This document shows positions 14,700 through 18,605 of a stretch of 18,605 nt of DNA, one piece after another (the first letter of the stretch is position 1; the number at the start of each line of letters is the position of its first letter). Under the pieces are notes generated by a model. The model was not told the DNA's origin. It was given only the letters and a program-made list of their open reading frames with translations, and did not search any database. Source of the DNA: JBMYQA01 sp049600855 (GTDB taxonomy: Bacteria; Bacteroidota; Bacteroidia; Cytophagales; Flammeovirgaceae); contig JBMYQA010000102.1 in assembly GCA_049600855.1 (NCBI GenBank), forward strand, positions 1-18,605. Direction: 5' to 3'. The position numbers and the translations under genes are program-made.

Positions 14700-16352
14700 T
14701 TAAGTATTCATCAATTCGCGCGCATTGAGATAGGCAATTTCTGATGGATTAATCCCACCAATCATTTGAGCAATCTCATTGACTCGTTCCTCTGTATCGA
14801 GTTGTTTAATATGGCTAACCGTGCGGTCGCTAGAATCATCTTTGTATACGTAATAGTGTTTTTCTCCTTTAGCAGCGATTTGCGGCAAATGGGTAATGGT
14901 GATGAGCTGGTGCCCATGAGCCATTTCTTTCATCATATTTCCAACCCGAATCGCTACTTCTCCAGAAACGCCCGTATCAATTTCATCAAAAATAATGGTA
15001 GGCAGCGAGACTTTACTGGCTAAGATGTACTTAATACAGAGCATTAAGCGAGAGAATTCACCCCCTGAAGCCACACTTTTGAGTGGAGCAGGAGCCATAC
15101 CTTTATTGGCGGTAAATAAGAAATTAATATCATCAATGCCCGTAGGACTTGGTTCTAATACACTACGGTCAATACTTACCTTCCCGTTGGGAATTCCCAC
15201 GTCTGTGAGTAATTCATCCAGCTTTTTTTCTATTTTGGGGATTACGGCTATTCTAGTGGCAGAAAGTTTTTCAGCTTTTTTCTGCACCTGTTCAAATGCT
15301 TCCTCCATGCTCGCCTTTGCTTTGGCTAAATCTTCATCAAAATTAAGCACTTTATCAATTTGTGCTTGTAACCCGTCGCGAATGGCAATTAATGCGTTAA
15401 CATCTTCTACTTTGTGCTTTTGTTGTAAGGTATATAGTTGATTCAGCGTATCTTGAATGGCCTGTGTGCGCTCCTGATCGAAGAAAAGCTCACTTTCCTC
15501 CCGTTCGATTTCCATCACAATATCTAGCAACTCAATCAGGTTACTGCTTACGCGTTCTTTCAACTGGCTCAGTTTTTCTCCAAACTTCCCAATTTGATGC
15601 AGAGCGGCTTCGGCTGTTTTTAGGCTACTCTCCGCAGCATATTCTGAGTTGGAAAGCGCTTCTAAGGCAAGACTGAGATTTTGTTGGATGCTCTCCGCAT
15701 TTTCTAATAATTGTAATTCTTCCTCTAAGGCTTTTTGATCAATATCTTCTAATGCCGCATCTCTTAATTCTTCATATTGATGCAAATTAAAATCGTGTTC
15801 ATCATTGATCTGTTGGCTTTCTGTGACTAGGTTTTGGTAAGTATCCGCCGCTTTTCTGTATTTCGCATAAGCATTGGTATATTTATCGATATGCGCTTGA
15901 TTTTGGGCATAGGCATCTACAATACGCAATTGAAATGCTGCGGAACCTAGCAGCTGCGTATCGTGTTGCGAATGAATGTCCATCAGCTTGAGCCCCACTT
16001 TTTTAAGCGTTTCTAAATTGACGGGAGTATCATTAATAAATGCTCTTGATTTACCATTTGGGGCAATTTCTCTACGAATAATCGTTGTTGGTTCGTAGTC
16101 CAGCTCAAGACGCTCAAACAAACCAGCCAGTTGATGAGAAGAAACATCAAAACTGCCTTCAATGATACACTTTTTCTCATCGCTATAAAATACCTTAGTA
16201 TCTGCTCGTTTGCCCATCAACAAGCCTAATGCTCCGAGCATAATTGACTTACCAGCACCCGTTTCACCAGTAATGATATTCAGGTTTGCCGAGGGATCAA
16301 TCGAGAGCTTTTTGATTAATACGTAGTTCTTTATGAGTAAATGCTTGAGCAT
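14700..16352 (-). CDS. recN: DNA repair protein RecN
   Basis: This is a 550-residue SMC-like ATPase for double-strand-break repair. Walker A is GETGAGKS (29-36). A long helical coiled-coil region (about 160-370) has heptad-like EELQ and EKVS stretches. The ABC signature is VASGGEFSRLM (427-437). Walker B with D-loop is IIFDEIDTGVSGE (453-465) and the switch region is TITHLPQIAA (485-494). Length is typical of RecN (about 550-570). The ATG at 16350-16352 directly precedes the family opening MLKHLLIKNYVLI. Upstream, TAATTTTG and two small palindromes are candidate control elements. It is transcribed alone or with the upstream hydrolase. Confidence 0.97.
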   Translation of the reverse strand: MLKHLLIKNYVLIKKLSIDPSANLNIITGETGAGKSIMLGALGLLMGKRADTKVFYSDEKKCIIEGSFDVSSHQLAGLFERLELDYEPTTIIRREIAPNGKSRAFINDTPVNLETLKKVGLKLMDIHSQHDTQLLGSAAFQLRIVDAYAQNQAHIDKYTNAYAKYRKAADTYQNLVTESQQINDEHDFNLHQYEELRDAALEDIDQKALEEELQLLENAESIQQNLSLALEALSNSEYAAESSLKTAEAALHQIGKFGEKLSQLKERVSSNLIELLDIVMEIEREESELFFDQERTQAIQDTLNQLYTLQQKHKVEDVNALIAIRDGLQAQIDKVLNFDEDLAKAKASMEEAFEQVQKKAEKLSATRIAVIPKIEKKLDELLTDVGIPNGKVSIDRSVLEPSPTGIDDINFLFTANKGMAPAPLKSVASGGEFSRLMLCIKYILASKVSLPTIIFDEIDTGVSGEVAIRVGNMMKEMAHGHQLITITHLPQIAAKGEKHYYVYKDDSSDRTVSHIKQLDTEERVNEIAQMIGGINPSEIAYLNARELMNT

Positions 16353-16366
16353 AATATGGTTTATTT

Positions 16367-16381
16367 AACGATACAATCGTT
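16367..16381. promoter_or_regulatory. Small palindrome between recN start and its likely promoter
   Basis: AACGA (16367-16371) and TCGTT (16377-16381) are reverse complements over 5 nt. Extended by one bulge they make TTTAACGA/TCGTTTAAA. It lies 14 nt upstream of the recN ATG and could be a leader hairpin or a repressor site. Confidence 0.25.
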
Positions 16382-16392
16382 TAAATGCTGGG

Positions 16393-16400
16393 CAAAATTA
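16393..16400 (-). promoter_or_regulatory. Candidate -7 element for recN
   Basis: On the minus strand this reads TAATTTTG, matching TAnnTTTG, 40 nt before the recN ATG. A clear -33 TTG is not seen at 17-20 nt. An adjacent dyad GGAAC-G-GTTCC (16420-16430) lies where a regulator could cover the upstream half of the promoter. Its spacing differs from the GAAC-N4-GTTC LexA box, so SOS control is not established. Confidence 0.35.
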
Positions 16401-16546
16401 GGATAAATCTTGTAAAGTGGGAACGGTTCCTGTAAATCTGTGGATTTATTCTGCTTTTTCAATGATGCTTTTCAACCTTTTTTCTTGGGTAGTTCACGTG
16501 TAAATACCATGATATTTTGGAAGGTTGATTGCCAGATTGATGGCAT

Positions 16547-17368
16547 TTATACTTGATTTTCGTCTCGAATAACAGATTTTACCATATTGAGTGTAGAAAG
16601 CTCGCCACCAGACATGATCCGAATGGGCCAACTTTCTTTTAAATTCATGGCTTTAACAATGGCTGAGGTAGAAAGACCTTGGTGATAAAATTGGGCTACT
16701 TGACCGTAAAAATCCTCCATAAACTGAATTTTTCGTTGCAACTTCTTTTTTCCATCAGAAAATTGAGGGTTATGACTACACAAGAGCACCTCAAAATCCA
16801 ATTTAACCACGCGCTTCATGGAGTTAATTTGCTGCTTCATGCTTTCGGGGCGCATAAAAAATCGGATGTAATGATTTACCCAAAGGTCCGCAGAAAAAAG
16901 CCAGCCCTGATTGGCTTCATACAGACAAACCATATCTTCAGCATGCCCAGGAATAGAGACGATTTCAAAGCGGTAATGTTCCGTATCGAAATACGGATTG
17001 GTATATGCGGTAATATTAAAGTTAGGCGGTCGATCTCCCCAAGTCAACTTTTGCGCAAAGCTGATTTTAGGTGGTTTTCTCATCAGCTCAACACAACGTG
17101 TAGAAGCAAAACTCTTACAAGAAAAATACGCTTGAAGTGCCTGTAAGTTTCCGGTATGATCTTCATGATGATGAGTAAGGAAAATCTGTTCAACGGGCAA
17201 TGGTTGGATATGTGCTAACACCGCCTGTTTCATGTTACTATGACCTGTATCTAGCAATAATCCATCTACAAAATAGATGTGAGAATACATGCTAGGCTTG
17301 CCAAAAGGCCATGAGCCAAATTTGAAGCCTTTAATGACATCATATTCAAAAGTCTTGGTGATTTTCAT
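16547..17368 (-). CDS. Metallo-beta-lactamase-fold hydrolase
   Basis: The 273-residue protein carries the whole metal set of the superfamily: HHHEDH (H66, H68, D70, H71), H142 in IPGHAED, D161 in SADLW and H199 in CSHNP. This layout is found in general MBL hydrolases acting on thioesters, phosphoesters or lactones. No extra domain identifies the substrate, and true beta-lactamase activity should not be assumed. The C-terminal about 70 residues form a helical tail (KKKLQRKIQFMEDFY onward). The open frame extends to a TTG at 17434, but the ATG at 17366-17368 (MKITKTFEYDVIKGFKFG) fits the first beta strand better. It lies between recN and the SpoIIE phosphatase, with gaps of about 160-195 nt. 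Confidence 0.9.
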   Translation of the reverse strand: MKITKTFEYDVIKGFKFGSWPFGKPSMYSHIYFVDGLLLDTGHSNMKQAVLAHIQPLPVEQIFLTHHHEDHTGNLQALQAYFSCKSFASTRCVELMRKPPKISFAQKLTWGDRPPNFNITAYTNPYFDTEHYRFEIVSIPGHAEDMVCLYEANQGWLFSADLWVNHYIRFFMRPESMKQQINSMKRVVKLDFEVLLCSHNPQFSDGKKKLQRKIQFMEDFYGQVAQFYHQGLSTSAIVKAMNLKESWPIRIMSGGELSTLNMVKSVIRDENQV

Positions 17369-17474
17369 CGATTCTGCTGGATGGTTTTGCCAAAGGAAGT
17401 GATTTTTAAGCAGGTGATCAAAATGAAATCTCAATTAATTTTTGGCCTGTCAAATTCTAAATGTAGACCGCATT

Positions 17475-17485
17475 CAGGTGACCTG
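17475..17485. repeat. 11-bp odd palindrome upstream of the MBL hydrolase
   Basis: CAGGT-G-ACCTG is a perfect dyad located 107 nt before the hydrolase ATG and 40 nt after the phosphatase stop (reading on the minus strand). It could be an operator. At this size it can also occur by chance. Confidence 0.2.
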
Positions 17486-17524
17486 TGCTATCCATCAATT
17501 CGAAAGCGCTTGTTTGGCTAATCG

Positions 17525-18605
17525 TTACGGTTTAGGCTCAGCTTTGAAACCAATTAATAGAATATCATCAATTTGCTTTTCTGCGCCCATCCAACTGTCG
17601 AGTTTTTGCTCAATGAGCTGGTGTTGCGCTGAGAATGGCTTTTGGTGAATTTCAGTGAGTAGCTTCCTAAGCCTTCGCCCCATGAATTTTCGTCCTTGAG
17701 GCCCTCCAAACTGATCTTGATAGCCATCTGAAAAGATGTAACAGGTCATACTTTTATCGAATGAGAAGGTATGAGTAGTAAATACTCTTCGGGTTTCATT
17801 GGGGAATACTTTGCCTCCAATAGATTTTTTGTCACCTTTGATGTAGTTCGTTTCGAATTGCCCCAATGCATTCTCTTGGATAAAAATTAATGGACTGTTT
17901 GCCCCTGCAAAACTCAGTTCATTAGTTTCATAATTTAAGACACAGAGCGACATATCCATGCCATCACTATTTTTAGTATCGGCTTGTTTAAAGGTTCTTC
18001 TAATGCCTTTATGCAAATGAGAAAGAATTTGATCTGGTTGAGTGATCTGGCTGGTATTGATAATCGAATTTAATAAGGCATCTCCTGTCATGCTCATGAA
18101 TGCGCCTGGTACGCCATGTCCTGTGCAATCAATTGCAGCGACAATCACCAATGGATAGCCTCCAGCCGTTTGTTTTTGGGTAATCCAGTAAAAATCACCC
18201 GAAACTACATCTCTAGGTTTAAAAAACACGAAAGATTGGGGTAAGTATTTCGAAAATACTTCGTCTCGGGGCAGCATGGCATTTTGTATTTTTTTGGCAT
18301 AAAAAATACTAGCGTTAATTTTGGTGTTTTGCTTCTCTATTTCTTTATTTAATTCAATAATTTGTCGCGCTTCTTCCAGTTGTTCTGCTTGTGCTGCCAC
18401 TTGTTTTTCGGCTTGTTTCCGTTTCGAGATGTCCCGTACAGAAAGTACATATACGAGGCGGTCGGCATAAGAAACCTTACGGCTCGTCCATTCCGTAGAA
18501 ATCGTTTTGCCAGTAAGACTTTTGATGTCAACTTCGTGAAAAGGAACTTCCGATTGTGTCAGGAAATCGATTAAGTTAGGATCGAGAAATTCATATAAAC
18601 TTTTT
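17525..18605 (-). CDS. PAS/SpoIIE (PPM-type) serine phosphatase, 5' end outside window
   Basis: The frame is open to the right edge, so the N-terminus is missing; 359 residues are visible. The first about 65 residues are the end of a PAS domain (…STEWTSRKVSY…VLSVRDISKRKQAEKQV; parts only). A coiled coil (AEQLEEARQIIELNKEIEKQ) follows, then the NASIFYAKKIQNAMLP linker typical of Bacteroidota RsbU-like proteins. The SpoIIE domain shows VVSGDFYW, AAIDCTGHGVPGAFMS, YIFSDGYQDQFGG and DDILLIGF, with the metal-binding aspartates in place. Such proteins dephosphorylate Ser/Thr on anti-sigma antagonists or similar partners in response to the sensed signal. No partner is visible here. Confidence 0.93.
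   Translation of the reverse strand, partial: KSLYEFLDPNLIDFLTQSEVPFHEVDIKSLTGKTISTEWTSRKVSYADRLVYVLSVRDISKRKQAEKQVAAQAEQLEEARQIIELNKEIEKQNTKINASIFYAKKIQNAMLPRDEVFSKYLPQSFVFFKPRDVVSGDFYWITQKQTAGGYPLVIVAAIDCTGHGVPGAFMSMTGDALLNSIINTSQITQPDQILSHLHKGIRRTFKQADTKNSDGMDMSLCVLNYETNELSFAGANSPLIFIQENALGQFETNYIKGDKKSIGGKVFPNETRRVFTTHTFSFDKSMTCYIFSDGYQDQFGGPQGRKFMGRRLRKLLTEIHQKPFSAQHQLIEQKLDSWMGAEKQIDDILLIGFKAEPKP

Noticed and set aside
14995..15441. 148-codon plus-strand open frame
   Set aside because: It is antisense to the conserved coding region of recN and has Ser/Leu/Cys-rich composition typical of a shadow frame.
16420..16430. LexA (SOS) box upstream of recN
   Set aside because: GGAAC-G-GTTCC has a 1-nt centre, while the GAAC-N4-GTTC type needs four; SOS control is plausible biologically but not shown here.
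16679..17146. 155-codon plus-strand open frame
   Set aside because: It is antisense to the metallo-beta-lactamase-fold gene, whose full metal-binding motif set is present on the minus strand.
1..18605. tRNA, rRNA, CRISPR array, insertion sequence or prophage
   Set aside because: No cloverleaf-like arms with CCA-type ends, no rRNA-like conserved blocks, no regularly spaced direct repeats, and no transposase or integrase frame were seen by eye.

Overview
The window looks like chromosomal DNA of a member of the Bacteroidota, most likely from a Cytophagales- or Saprospirales-type lineage. The support is AT-rich composition, mostly A-rich leaders without Shine-Dalgarno sites, a few TAnnTTTG-like -7 elements, a DUF4199 membrane protein, a PAS/SpoIIE phosphatase with the NASIFYAKKIQNAMLP-type linker, and a response regulator fused to a CRP-type module. 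The order is inferred from gene style and not proven. I found no rRNA, tRNA, CRISPR array, transposase or phage gene.

Left part (1-5506): a large STAND NTPase (minus strand, cut by the left edge) is divergent from an NRAMP-fold transporter whose metal-site motifs are replaced. An unknown two-helix membrane protein follows on the minus strand. Next come two plus-strand genes with a 4-nt ATGA overlap: a secreted VWA-like protein and a membrane-anchored M23/LytM peptidase.

Middle part (5507-10901): a DUF4199 protein, inorganic pyrophosphatase (ppa) and the DNA polymerase III delta subunit (holA) lie on the plus strand. They converge on a minus-strand run of clpX, a YbaB/EbfC nucleoid protein and a family 2 glycosyltransferase. 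Several strong inverted repeats sit between these genes, notably a near-perfect 50-bp palindrome behind ppa and a pair of competing stems between clpX and ybaB.

Right part (11077-18605): a two-component pair (PAS-PAS histidine kinase, then a REC-cNMP-HTH_Crp regulator, 1 nt apart) is divergent from an hsp20 chaperone gene that has an unusually perfect Shine-Dalgarno. After a 301-bp gene-free stretch with terminator-like hairpins come recN, a metallo-beta-lactamase-fold hydrolase and the C-terminal part of a PAS/SpoIIE phosphatase, all on the minus strand.

Most genes here are housekeeping (ppa, holA, clpX, ybaB, recN) or stress and signalling genes (hsp20, kinase/regulator, SpoIIE phosphatase). 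The parts least explained by known systems are the STAND protein with its unassigned N-terminal domain, the NRAMP homologue without its metal ligands, the VWA/M23 pair, and the palindromes. Six computed open frames begin at TTG, and in each of those I moved the start to an internal ATG. The glycosyltransferase has no in-frame ATG at all.
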